Source: Ignavibacteriota bacterium (lineage in GTDB: Bacteria > Bacteroidota > Ignavibacteria > Tepidaquicellales > Tepidaquicellaceae). From it: DNA of 50,702 nt. The stretch lies in NCBI GenBank assembly GCA_026390735.1, contig JAPLFJ010000060.1:1-50702 (forward strand), given 5' to 3'. Below the pieces are notes generated by a model, which worked only from the letters and a program-made list of their open reading frames with translations, was not told the origin of the DNA and did not search any database. The position numbers and the translations under genes were made by a program. This document shows positions 1 through 8,344 of this stretch, piece after piece. The first letter of the stretch is position 1; each line of letters starts with the position of its first letter.

Positions 1-125
1 ACACAATTCTGCAAATATTAAGCGTTCACATTTTTAGCAAAGACATGTTAAACCAATTATTTATAGAACCAGAGGGTCAAGAAATCGATAACATGACTAC
101 TAAACAACTGTTTTTATTCAACTAA
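1..125 (+). mobile_element. C-terminal end of a probable IS transposase (partial)
   Basis: Frame 3 is open from the window edge to a TAA at 123-125 and encodes about 40 residues. They begin with ILQILSV and end in KQLFLFN. A hydrophobic LQILSVxxF stretch followed by an NQL-LF-type terminus resembles, from memory, the ends of IS4-type (DUF4372-associated) transposases common in Bacteroidota. The body of the gene is outside the window, so the catalytic residues cannot be seen. The reading frame overlaps the truncated minus-strand gene at 114-272, as expected at an insertion junction. The family assignment is tentative. Confidence 0.45.
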
Positions 126-272
126 CAACTGGACAGTAGTGACAAAGTTACTAAAATCAATGTCTTTTTCTGCATCATCGAATGGATAAATTACGCCTAA
201 TGATTGAGCATAAGTTATATTCATACATACAAAAATCAATATCAGGGCTTTTAGGAGTATATTCTTGTTCAT
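114..272 (-). pseudogene. Truncated secreted-protein gene, cut by the left-edge insertion
   Basis: On the minus strand an ATG at 272 opens a 52-residue frame with a clear signal peptide: a short basic start (MNKN), a hydrophobic core, and an end near YAQ. About 25 mature residues follow (SLGVIYPFDD...). The frame then runs into the sequence that, read the other way, encodes the transposase tail, and it stops at 114. It lies 33 bases downstream of the MBOAT gene and probably was the last gene of that operon before an insertion element replaced its 3' part. The native product cannot be identified from so short a stub. Confidence 0.6.
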
Positions 273-305
273 TAAGTAATTAATTAGTTATCGAAAAAAT
301 TGTTT

Positions 306-1802
306 TTAAAATTGAAAATAAATAAATGGCTGAAGTTGTGCTGATTTTAGCTGTACAACAATCCATATTACAAAAATCAGATATAGTGCCTTTATAATTA
401 AAGGCGATTTAATAATTAATTTTTCAAAGAATAAATCATACTTTTCAGGAATAAAATGTATTGTGTATCCTGCAATAATTAGTATAAATACTTCTTTATA
501 TCCCATAATTATCTGAGGAATGATGTTAATATTAAATGAATTAAATATCTGACTTATTACAGAGAATGCTTTTCCAAAATTATTTGCACGAAAGAATATC
601 CAACAGAAGCAGATAAATAAGAATGTAATAAAGGCACCAATACTTTTTGAATAAATATTTGATTTAAATTTTAATCTTGATTTAATAATTCTCTCAACGG
701 AAATTCCGATACCGTACAGTCCTCCCCACGCCACAAACGTCCAACTTGCTCCATGCCATAAACCACAAAGTAACATTGTAATAATCATACCTGCATTATA
801 ACTCCAGGCTTCAGCTTTTATCCCTAAGAATTTATTGTTTTTAAGTTTTCTTGCAACAGAATAGGCAATAGGTAAAAACAAGTAATCTCTGAACCAAGAT
901 GATAAGGAAATATGCCAGCGCTGCCAAAACTCTTTAATACTTAAACTTTTATAAGGTAAATTGAAGTTTGCAGGGATATGAATACCGATGAGCAAGGCTA
1001 TTCCAATTGCAATATCTGAATACCCTGAGAAATCACAATAGATTTGTAAAGCATAGCCAAATACGGCGAACAGATTTTCAAACCCCGAATAAAGCAAAGG
1101 ATTATCAAATACACGATCAACAAAATTCACGCCTATGTAGTCCCCAATAATACATTTCTTTAGTAACCCTGATATTATTAGCAGTACTGCCTTGCTAAGA
1201 GTTTCATTCGTTATATAAGGAATTAATTTAATTTGTTTAAAATAATTTCCAGCTCTTAATATTGGCCCAGCCTGAATGACAGGAAAGAACGAAGTAAAAG
1301 AAATAAACTCAAGTATGTTTTTTGCAGGAGGTATATTGCCTTTATACACGTCTATTATGTATCCTATATTTTGAAATATAAAAAAGGAAATACCAACCGG
1401 TAATATAATTGAAAGGTATTCAATCACGTTTCCACTTAATCCACCATACAAACTTAAAAAGAAATTAGTGTATTTGAAATAAATAAGTGTTCCAAGGTTA
1501 AACGATAACGATAACCAGAAAAATGCCTTCTTTAGTGAATTTACATTTGAAACAAGGAAAGCGGTTAAAAAATAATTAATCAGTGAAACAGAAATCAGCA
1601 ATAAGACATAACTTCCACAGCATTTGTAATAGAAATAAAGAGAAAAAACCATTAATACAGAAAGTCTGGCATTTTTGCTCTTATAAAACATTGAATACAA
1701 TATTATAAATACTGAAATGAACCAAAGGAAAAATCCTGTTGTAAAATATGCAGGGTTTTCGGGGTTATATTTAATTATGTTTATAATACTGGTTAAATTC
1801 AC
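306..1802 (-). CDS. MBOAT family membrane O-acyltransferase (AlgI/PatA-like)
   Basis: A 498-residue polytopic membrane protein of typical length for AlgI-like MBOAT enzymes, which move acetyl groups to extracytoplasmic polysaccharide or peptidoglycan. Family hallmarks are present: FWQRWHISLSSWFRDYL at about residues 292-308 and GLWHG at about 347-351, with the invariant His near 350. The usual motif FFPVIQAGPILR (about 172-183) is also present. Its start overlaps the stop of the upstream SGNH gene by four bases (ATGA), so the two are translationally coupled. MBOAT plus SGNH pairs are the standard layout for export-linked O-acetylation. The acceptor polymer is unknown. A second copy of this module lies at 8345-10643. 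Confidence 0.9.
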   Translation of the reverse strand: MNLTSIINIIKYNPENPAYFTTGFFLWFISVFIILYSMFYKSKNARLSVLMVFSLYFYYKCCGSYVLLLISVSLINYFLTAFLVSNVNSLKKAFFWLSLSFNLGTLIYFKYTNFFLSLYGGLSGNVIEYLSIILPVGISFFIFQNIGYIIDVYKGNIPPAKNILEFISFTSFFPVIQAGPILRAGNYFKQIKLIPYITNETLSKAVLLIISGLLKKCIIGDYIGVNFVDRVFDNPLLYSGFENLFAVFGYALQIYCDFSGYSDIAIGIALLIGIHIPANFNLPYKSLSIKEFWQRWHISLSSWFRDYLFLPIAYSVARKLKNNKFLGIKAEAWSYNAGMIITMLLCGLWHGASWTFVAWGGLYGIGISVERIIKSRLKFKSNIYSKSIGAFITFLFICFCWIFFRANNFGKAFSVISQIFNSFNINIIPQIIMGYKEVFILIIAGYTIHFIPEKYDLFFEKLIIKSPLIIKALYLIFVIWIVVQLKSAQLQPFIYFQF

Positions 1803-3121
1803 TTCTGTGATTTCAAGTAATTAAAATAATTATACATTAACTGATTATATAAATATGTTCCGACTATTTCTGCTCCGGCAACATTGAAATGGGTATAGTC
1901 TTTATTAGCAAGATCATCTTTAACCCATTTTGACATTGAATTTGTACCTCCCATATTCCGGAACAAATTCCAGAATGCACATCCCGTTTCCTTAGAAATT
2001 TGTTCTTGCGCTTCTACGATTAACGGGATACTTGGTTCGGTAACATAATTTCCTCCCCGTTTATAACACTTATCGCTTACACTCATAACAAGAATATCTG
2101 CGTTTGGAAAACACTCTTTTAAATTATTTATTGCAGGAATCATAGTTTGTGTATAGAATGAAAAATCTTTTGTTTCCGGTTTGGCAAGATTTAAGCCGTA
2201 CTGAAGTATGATTAAATTGTACTGCATAACACTATCAATATTTTTCAAAAGAGATTGTGATAAACCAATAAGTGGAATGCCTGTATTACCTCTGACAGAA
2301 TAATTATCAAGGAATACACCATACGGACTTTCAAAACTAAGACCATAAATATTTGCAGAACTGCTGCAATGAAAAACAATTTCGGATTTATCTACCGGAA
2401 TAGTGTCATTTAGAATAACCTGATTATATTCATCAGTTTTATTCAGATAATAATTATTTTCCAAGTATGAGGCATAATCTTCGGGAGCAGTATTCCCATA
2501 ATACAATTTTATAGTATAAAATTGCTTCAGGTTATCATATTTGTCTTCCGGTGCAAAATAAGAAACACTTGAAACACCTTTCGGTTTGAAAACATAACCC
2601 GAAAGCCCAAGATTTTTATCGCCAAGATTTTTTAATATAGATAACACACTCCAGTTAGAAGAATATTTGTGATGAATTGATTCTCTGAAATTTGCAACTT
2701 GTGATACAACAGGCATAAACCCAACCCCATATCCTCCGTATTTTTGCTGAAGTTTGTATCTTAATGATTGTGTGACTAAATCTGCTTCAATCATAGAGTC
2801 TCCTAAAAATGCAATACGAGTTATAGTTTTATCTTTCTCGGTTTTTCTTAATGCATTATTAAATTTATCAAGTGTATGAAGGCTGTCAATTCTATAGTCA
2901 GTAATATAATTTTTGAAAGTATCGGCTGAATCAACGGAATGTTCATTTTCTTTTATAATAGAATTTGTGTTTACAGAGTCAGTTAATTCAGCAAAGTACA
3001 ATTCAGAAATTATATCCGTTTTTTTTACTTCAATTCCAAGTATTTGAAAATTCTGAATAAATACAGATGAAACAAGAAGAGAGAAAAAGACAAATACTGT
3101 CAGATATAATGTTTTTTTCAA
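1799..3121 (-). CDS. SGNH/GDSL-fold hydrolase or acetyltransferase, membrane-anchored
   Basis: A 440-residue protein with an N-terminal hydrophobic segment (about 5-23) that is a signal anchor or signal peptide, so the rest should be periplasmic. The SGNH blocks are visible: GDS at 107-109 with the nucleophilic Ser, YGLN at about 308-311 as the Asn block, and D408-Y-T-H411 as the catalytic Asp-His pair. Proteins of this type next to an MBOAT partner usually move the acetyl group from the transporter to sugar, or remove it. It sits between another SGNH gene (four-base overlap) and the MBOAT gene (four-base overlap), so the three form one translationally coupled unit. Confidence 0.82.
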   Translation of the reverse strand: MKKTLYLTVFVFFSLLVSSVFIQNFQILGIEVKKTDIISELYFAELTDSVNTNSIIKENEHSVDSADTFKNYITDYRIDSLHTLDKFNNALRKTEKDKTITRIAFLGDSMIEADLVTQSLRYKLQQKYGGYGVGFMPVVSQVANFRESIHHKYSSNWSVLSILKNLGDKNLGLSGYVFKPKGVSSVSYFAPEDKYDNLKQFYTIKLYYGNTAPEDYASYLENNYYLNKTDEYNQVILNDTIPVDKSEIVFHCSSSANIYGLSFESPYGVFLDNYSVRGNTGIPLIGLSQSLLKNIDSVMQYNLIILQYGLNLAKPETKDFSFYTQTMIPAINNLKECFPNADILVMSVSDKCYKRGGNYVTEPSIPLIVEAQEQISKETGCAFWNLFRNMGGTNSMSKWVKDDLANKDYTHFNVAGAEIVGTYLYNQLMYNYFNYLKSQK

Positions 3122-3783
3122 TTTGGTCTTTCTAATGTAATCGGATAATTGCTTTTATTAGTAATCCAGGCAGCAATAGAATCAGCCCAGATTCCAAACG
3201 CATAAGGTGACGGGTGTCTTTTATCGGGTGCTCTTTTGTTTTTTAAAGGTTCAGACAGGAACATACTTTTTGACGAAAAGTATTTGTTTTCACCAAGAGT
3301 TTCAATAAGCATCTCATCAAGTCCGTTATCTTCTCTCCAATGCGGAGGTCCAACCCATACAAATTTAATATTTGATGACTCATCTAAAATTTGATTAACC
3401 AGTTTTTCTCTTATTTTTAAATCTGTAGTGTACAATTCATTTGAACCAAGAGCCATAATTATATAAGAAGGGTTGTATTTTTTTATTAGTCCTGATAATC
3501 TGTTTGAATATGCCCAGCCCACGATTGTTGAACTTGTCCAACCAGCGCGTATTAATTTATGTCCATTCTTGTCGCAATACTCGGTTAAAGGAGCCAATAA
3601 TCCATCTGCCATAGAGTCGCCTGCCAGAAGTATTTTCTGGCATGTTTTATCTACTATAGGTAAATTCTTAGTCGTTTCTAGTTTTTGAACAAAGACTGAA
3701 TCAACTTTCTTTTGCTGTTCCTGTTGCATCCCGTGAACCTTTTCAAACAAACCAGGGTTAAGATGAAAGTATAAGGCTACCAA
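3118..3783 (-). CDS. SGNH hydrolase (DUF459-like), first gene of the MBOAT module; start unclear
   Basis: An SGNH protein with GDS at about residues 55-57, GSNEL as the Asn block and DKRHPS carrying the terminal Asp-His pair. It is clearly paralogous to 9822-10643: LLAGDSM, GHxL, and the shared VWxGPPxW motif. The frame as read has no ATG before this TTG. An ATG at 3860, just below a TAnnTTTG box, would give MNKHF and then the hydrophobic anchor LYLPSFAAFSILLLVALYF, but only if one base is added to the A-run at 3845-3849. The gene is therefore either frameshifted near its start or starts at a non-ATG codon. The coordinates given use the in-frame TTG and probably miss the N-terminal anchor. 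Confidence 0.72.
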   Translation of the reverse strand: MVALYFHLNPGLFEKVHGMQQEQQKKVDSVFVQKLETTKNLPIVDKTCQKILLAGDSMADGLLAPLTEYCDKNGHKLIRAGWTSSTIVGWAYSNRLSGLIKKYNPSYIIMALGSNELYTTDLKIREKLVNQILDESSNIKFVWVGPPHWREDNGLDEMLIETLGENKYFSSKSMFLSEPLKNKRAPDKRHPSPYAFGIWADSIAAWITNKSNYPITLERPN

Positions 3784-3870
3784 CAGTAAAATAGAAAAGG
3801 CAGCAAAAGACGGTAAATATAATTTTTTATCGATATTATTATTTAAAAATGTTTATTCATAAATGTTGTG

Positions 3871-3878
3871 CAAATATA
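3871..3878 (-). promoter_or_regulatory. Putative -7 box (TAnnTTTG) of the first MBOAT operon
   Basis: On the minus strand the sequence is TATATTTG, a full match to the Bacteroidota -7 consensus TAnnTTTG. It lies 10 bases upstream of the ATG at 3860. No convincing -33 TTTG is seen at the usual distance. The position supports 3860 as the original start of the SGNH gene. Confidence 0.45.
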
Positions 3879-3936
3879 ATAAAAATGGCCTTGAAATAGC
3901 ATTTATTAATTTATGTATAGTTACTAAATTGTCTTT

Positions 3937-4554
3937 ATGAAATTTACATTAAGCATATTGTTATGGGTATTTTGTTTTTTAAACTTCGTAAATGCCGACT
4001 CATTAAGTACGAAAGAAGACACTATAAAGAACTTTATTCCAAAGATCAAAGTAATTGGTCACAGTTGGGCAGTTGGGACATTTAAGGGAAAAGAGGATTA
4101 TTTTAAGAAACAAGGAATAATTATTGATGAGACATCAGAAGTTGGGACATCTCTAACCTGGGCTTACGAAAGATTAATAGATGTTCCGGAGAATAAATAT
4201 GATGCTTTGTGTATATTGACAGGTATTAATGACTACAAAAATGATTTAGGAAAGGTAACAGAAGTGTTTTCAAATATACTTGAATTAGGTGTTTCAAAAG
4301 CCCCCGTGATATTTGTTTTTAATATTGGATATTACGAACCAGCGGTTGAAATGGTTGCTTTTATGAATGACTGGCTGAATGAAGTAGCAAAATTAAACCC
4401 CAATTTAATCATAGTGATTGACATTTATGGTGAAATAGAAAGCAAGAAAAAAGATGGTTTCAAAATGAGCAGTAATGGATTGCATCCCTCAAGTTATGAT
4501 ATCATACAAAAACTGTTTGTTTCTGTAGTAAAAGATCACTATAACCTTAAATAA
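3937..4554 (+). CDS. Secreted SGNH-like protein of unknown substrate
   Basis: A 205-residue protein with a signal peptide (MKFTLSILLW..., cleavage near VNA-DS). The SGNH pattern is visible although the first block is altered: VIGHSWAVG replaces GDS but keeps the Ser. GINDY forms the Asn block and NGLHPSS the His block. The fold assignment rests on these three blocks in order and on the flanking SGNH genes. The Asp-to-His change in block I may alter or abolish hydrolysis. It is divergently transcribed from the MBOAT operon, so it may share regulation with it. Confidence 0.55.
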   Translation: MKFTLSILLWVFCFLNFVNADSLSTKEDTIKNFIPKIKVIGHSWAVGTFKGKEDYFKKQGIIIDETSEVGTSLTWAYERLIDVPENKYDALCILTGINDYKNDLGKVTEVFSNILELGVSKAPVIFVFNIGYYEPAVEMVAFMNDWLNEVAKLNPNLIIVIDIYGEIESKKKDGFKMSSNGLHPSSYDIIQKLFVSVVKDHYNLK

Positions 4555-4920
4555 ATATTCCGATTCTTATACAATTAACTTTTGAGTTGTTGATTATACT
4601 ATTATCAACGCGATATATGGGAAAATAATGTGAAATAGCAAAACTGAATTATGTTAACTATTAAGTGTGAGAACATTCTTATAATTTAAAAGAAACAATC
4701 GGAACACAGACGAGGCCGAAATAGCGAATTTTCACGGATTAGATAAATTGAGAAGAGATTTACTAGTTTGAAATTATGGATTATCATTTTATATTCTTCT
4801 CTATTTGCAATATTTTAGGTACAGAAAGAAAATATATTATTCGCATACCTCAGTGAATTGTAAATATTTGTCAAATATCATATATTATATTTTAATATAT
4901 AAATTATAACGGAGAAATAA
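4555..4920 (+). other. Intergenic region without a recognised gene
   Basis: About 370 bases of AT-rich DNA between the SGNH-like gene and the permease. There is a 6-bp hairpin (GTTGAT and ATCAAC, 4589-4609) without a following T-run. A short open stretch around 4688-4768 has no start codon. A GGAG at 4911-4914 sits just upstream of the permease frame. Nothing else can be supported. Confidence 0.5.
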
Positions 4921-6219
4921 ATTCAGCCAAAAAATAAGATAGATTTAACAACAGCCACAGCTTTTGTTATTGCAAATATGATAGGCACAGGAGTATTTAC
5001 CAGTCTTGGTTTTCAACTATTGGATATACAGAATCCGATATCAATTATGCTATTATGGGTTACAGGATGCGTATTAGCTTTATTTGGAGCTTTTTCATAC
5101 AGCGAAGTTGCAGTTAATTTTCCAAAATCTGGTGGAGAATACAATTTCACAAGAGAATTGTACCATCCATCGATAGGTTTTTCAGCGGGCTGGGTTTCTT
5201 TATTTGCCGGATTTGCAGCACCGGTTTCCTTAGCTTCAATAGCACTTGGCAGTTATTTAAGTTTTATTTACCCCGTACTTAACAAATCAGTTATTGCTGT
5301 AGTCATTATTGTTCTAATTACTGTATTTCACTTATTTAACAATAGAATAAGTTCACTTTTTCAGAGATTTTTTACGTATATAAAAGTGATTGTAATAATT
5401 TTGTTTATTATATCAGGTTTTTTGATATCAAACTCTCAGCACTTAGATTTAGCGATAAATCAAACAGTAATTAATGATTTAATGAATCCCGGTTTTGCTA
5501 TTTCACTATTGTATGTTTCTTTCGCATATTCAGGGTGGAATGCGTCTACTTATGTTACTAAAGAAGTTATAAATCCTTCGAGGAATATACCTTTATCGTT
5601 ATTTATAGGTACATTAATAGTTTCAGCATTATATTTATCACTGAATTTTGTTTTTCTTTATACAGCACCAATTGAGGATTTAAAAGGAAAGTTAGAAATT
5701 GGCATAATATCTGCTGATTTCATTTTTGGGAAAAACGGGGGACAAATAATGGGCGGAATTATCAGTTTACTTTTAATCTCTACTATTAGTTCAATGATAT
5801 TTTCGGGCCCAAGAGTTCTTTCATCAATGGGTAAAGATTATAAAATGTTAAATTTCTTAGTAGAAAAAGAAAACAGCACACCCAAAATTTCTATTATAGT
5901 ACAATCCCTGATATCTATTTTGTTTGTTTTAACTTCTACATTCGAAAAGGTTATTACATATGTAGGATTTATATTAATAATATATACAATGTTAACAGTT
6001 TTTGGAGTTTTTATTCTTCGGTACAAGAAGATATCATCCTCTACATACAAGACATTTGGTTACCCAATAACTCCATTAGTTTTTCTTATAATAAATTCAT
6101 GGTTTTTATATTATGTCATTAAATCAAAACCTCAAGAAGCTCTAATGGGTACTTTGTTTTTATTAACAAGTATCATAGTTTATTTTATAATGAATAAATT
6201 TAACAAATCAAAAATATGA
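4921..6219 (+). CDS. APC-superfamily amino acid permease, non-standard start
   Basis: A membrane transporter of roughly 430 residues with about 12 hydrophobic segments. The APC signature of TM1 is clear: ANMIGTGVFTSLGFQL. SFAYSGWNASTYVTKEVINPSRNIP, in two blocks, is the typical middle motif of TM6 and the following loop. It should exchange or symport amino acids at the inner membrane; the substrate cannot be predicted. The first ATG (4978) would remove the first half of TM1. The frame is open upstream to a TAA at 4918-4920 and gives IQPKNKIDLTTATAFVIANM, the expected N-terminus. The first codon, ATT at 4921, lies six bases after GGAG (4911-4914). I chose it as the likely start, although ATT is rare; loss of a true ATG is the alternative. 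The stop overlaps the next gene (ATGA). Confidence 0.75.
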   Translation: MQPKNKIDLTTATAFVIANMIGTGVFTSLGFQLLDIQNPISIMLLWVTGCVLALFGAFSYSEVAVNFPKSGGEYNFTRELYHPSIGFSAGWVSLFAGFAAPVSLASIALGSYLSFIYPVLNKSVIAVVIIVLITVFHLFNNRISSLFQRFFTYIKVIVIILFIISGFLISNSQHLDLAINQTVINDLMNPGFAISLLYVSFAYSGWNASTYVTKEVINPSRNIPLSLFIGTLIVSALYLSLNFVFLYTAPIEDLKGKLEIGIISADFIFGKNGGQIMGGIISLLLISTISSMIFSGPRVLSSMGKDYKMLNFLVEKENSTPKISIIVQSLISILFVLTSTFEKVITYVGFILIIYTMLTVFGVFILRYKKISSSTYKTFGYPITPLVFLIINSWFLYYVIKSKPQEALMGTLFLLTSIIVYFIMNKFNKSKI

Positions 6220-7421
6220 GACTTTATATACTAATCTTCTTAATTATTGCTCTTGTAAGTTTTTCCTGTGGGAAAAAAGATCTTCAAAGTATAAAAAAAG
6301 ATTCTACTAATAACACTTTGACTAATAATTCTGAAAAGAATCAGGATTCAACGAAGAAAATAGAGCCCGACATAAAGACAGATACTTCAACTTATAACTA
6401 TTATAATAATATAAGTAAATTTATAGCTGGTGAGGATTTGGATGAAAAAAGCGTATTTTATGATCATACACAGACGTATTTGTATAAAAATTACAAGAAT
6501 TCAATGACTCAGTCGTGGAACCAGGTTTCAAAAATCAGGCTCAATAAGATGAAAGAATGGTATGACGAAGAAATTGCCCCAGAAGTTAAAGATTCAATAA
6601 ATCTCTTTTACCCATTTTCAGGGCCAGATATACTTCATTCGTTTACATTCTATCCATACGCTAAAAACTACTATTTCATTGCTCTTGAGAATACCGGCTC
6701 TTTACCTGAAATAGAGAACATGAATATTACAAATGTAGGGGCTTATTTGTTCAATTTAAGCCAATCAATCAGAGATGTTATGTTTACGAGTTATTTTTTA
6801 ACAAAGAAGATGATGGTTGCTTTAAAGAAAGATAAAGTAGATGGGGCATTGCCAATACTATGTTTGTTTATTTCAAAAACTGGTAATTCAATTCTTTCGT
6901 ATGAATCCTTGTATATGAATAGAAAAGGCGATTTTTCTGATGAAAAGAATTCTGATTATACAACACCTTGCCTGCGAATTGTATTTAAAAAGAACAACTC
7001 TAATTATATACAAACCATTTATTACTTCAAACAAGATCTTTCAGACGGTGAGAGTCTTAATCAATCTCATTTGTTAGATGTAATAAAATCTAAAGGTGAA
7101 TTCAACACTTATACAAAAGCAGCTTCTTATTTAATGCACCACGGTAATTTTTCTACAGTCAGAGATTTTATTATCAATAATTCTATAACGGTTTTGCAAG
7201 ACGACACGGGGATACCAAACAAGTATTTTGACAGAAAGATCTGGAAAGAAAAGTTATATGGTGACTACATTGCACCTATTTCGCTTTTTCAAATGCGTGA
7301 TCAGCCTGACCTAAGAGCAGCATACAAGAAGAACCGCGAAGGGGGGTTGCCTTTTAATATGGGTTATCATGTAAACAATAGCAAACAACATATTATGTTT
7401 TTCAGCAAGATTAATAATTGA
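6216..7421 (+). CDS. Lipoprotein of unknown function
   Basis: A 401-residue protein with a lipoprotein signal: MRLYILIFLIIALVSFSC, Cys 18, followed by GKK. A low-complexity Ser/Thr/Asn/Lys linker spans about 20-60. The rest is a globular domain rich in aromatic residues that I do not recognise. It overlaps the permease stop by four bases, so the two are co-translated and may act together, for example as a periplasmic accessory. Its 3' end overlaps the convergent hydrolase gene by 11 bases. Confidence 0.7.
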   Translation: MRLYILIFLIIALVSFSCGKKDLQSIKKDSTNNTLTNNSEKNQDSTKKIEPDIKTDTSTYNYYNNISKFIAGEDLDEKSVFYDHTQTYLYKNYKNSMTQSWNQVSKIRLNKMKEWYDEEIAPEVKDSINLFYPFSGPDILHSFTFYPYAKNYYFIALENTGSLPEIENMNITNVGAYLFNLSQSIRDVMFTSYFLTKKMMVALKKDKVDGALPILCLFISKTGNSILSYESLYMNRKGDFSDEKNSDYTTPCLRIVFKKNNSNYIQTIYYFKQDLSDGESLNQSHLLDVIKSKGEFNTYTKAASYLMHHGNFSTVRDFIINNSITVLQDDTGIPNKYFDRKIWKEKLYGDYIAPISLFQMRDQPDLRAAYKKNREGGLPFNMGYHVNNSKQHIMFFSKINN

Positions 7422-8307
7422 AATCTTTAAGTGAGCTCATTTTAAGATATCTGTTTAGATTTTTCTCTAAAACGGCTCCATGATCGACATTGGTTTCCAG
7501 GAATATGTTTGTTTTAATTTCCTGGTCTGAGAAGATATAGTTTTCTTCGATAGAAGACATATACTCTAAACCAGCGGAGTTCAGTTTTTTCATTAATGAT
7601 ATGTTATTTTTCAGTGGGCTGCTTCTTTGTGTTGCTACGCTTACAATTTTTCCATTATAATCTCTAATCCATTTGAATATTATATCGACCTCTCCGTAAA
7701 GTGCATCAAGTAGGAATATTTCTTTAATATTGTTTTCCATTCCACCCTTTTTTAAGATGGAAACTATTGGTCTGTATCCGCCGCTGTGACCGCAAAGTAT
7801 AATACTATTCAAAGAATGAGAGTTTATCAAGGAGTTTCTATTTAGCGAGTCAATTAATTCCCACACATAATCCTTAAAAACATCTTTATTCTTAAAATTT
7901 CCATCAAAAGAATCAGGAGCAAATTTTGCCATTGCCGGAAAAACCAGAATAGCCTGTTTTTTACTGTCAATAAACTGTTTTATTAAATCAGTAGTTGAAG
8001 CAGAATAGTAATTACTGTTTAACCACCCGTAAAAAAAGAACACAATATCTATTCCTTCGCTATTCTTGTAGTTATTTGGTATAAATACAACAACTGAGTT
8101 ATCCGAATAATTTTCTTCATAAGTATATGTTTTGCCATCTTTTGTCATACCCTCTTTCCGTTCATCCGAAGGGAATGCAGAGTTATTCAATGTTGAGAAA
8201 TATACTTCCCCATATTTAAAGTATTTATCAGGAAAATCCTGGGCATATATGAAAGGAACATTAAGAATTAATGTAACCACTAGTAATATGAATATTCTAA
8301 GTTTCAT
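7411..8307 (-). CDS. Secreted alpha/beta-hydrolase-like protein
   Basis: A 298-residue protein with a signal peptide ending at about YAQ-DF. The nucleophile elbow is ILCGHSGGYRPI (GHSGG) and the FFFYGW stretch resembles the oxyanion-hole strand. VDHGAVLEKNL near the C-terminus supplies a candidate catalytic His. The overall order fits a serine hydrolase or esterase of the alpha/beta fold. The substrate is unknown. Its position ahead of the second MBOAT/SGNH module, transcribed in the same direction with a 37-base gap, suggests it may de-esterify the same envelope polymer. A near TAnnTTTG box lies just upstream of the ATG with one mismatch. Confidence 0.65.
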   Translation of the reverse strand: MKLRIFILLVVTLILNVPFIYAQDFPDKYFKYGEVYFSTLNNSAFPSDERKEGMTKDGKTYTYEENYSDNSVVVFIPNNYKNSEGIDIVFFFYGWLNSNYYSASTTDLIKQFIDSKKQAILVFPAMAKFAPDSFDGNFKNKDVFKDYVWELIDSLNRNSLINSHSLNSIILCGHSGGYRPIVSILKKGGMENNIKEIFLLDALYGEVDIIFKWIRDYNGKIVSVATQRSSPLKNNISLMKKLNSAGLEYMSSIEENYIFSDQEIKTNIFLETNVDHGAVLEKNLNRYLKMSSLKDFNY

Positions 8308-8344
8308 TTATCTACAAATATTAGATTATATAAATATATAAAAT

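Noticed and set aside
4589-4609. Hairpin after the SGNH-like gene as terminator
   Set aside because: The stem has six pairs with low GC and no T-run follows.
4688-4768. Short open stretch reading TDEAEIANFHGLDKLRRDLL
   Set aside because: No start codon, stop shortly after, no matching partner; may be a chance frame or very old remnant.
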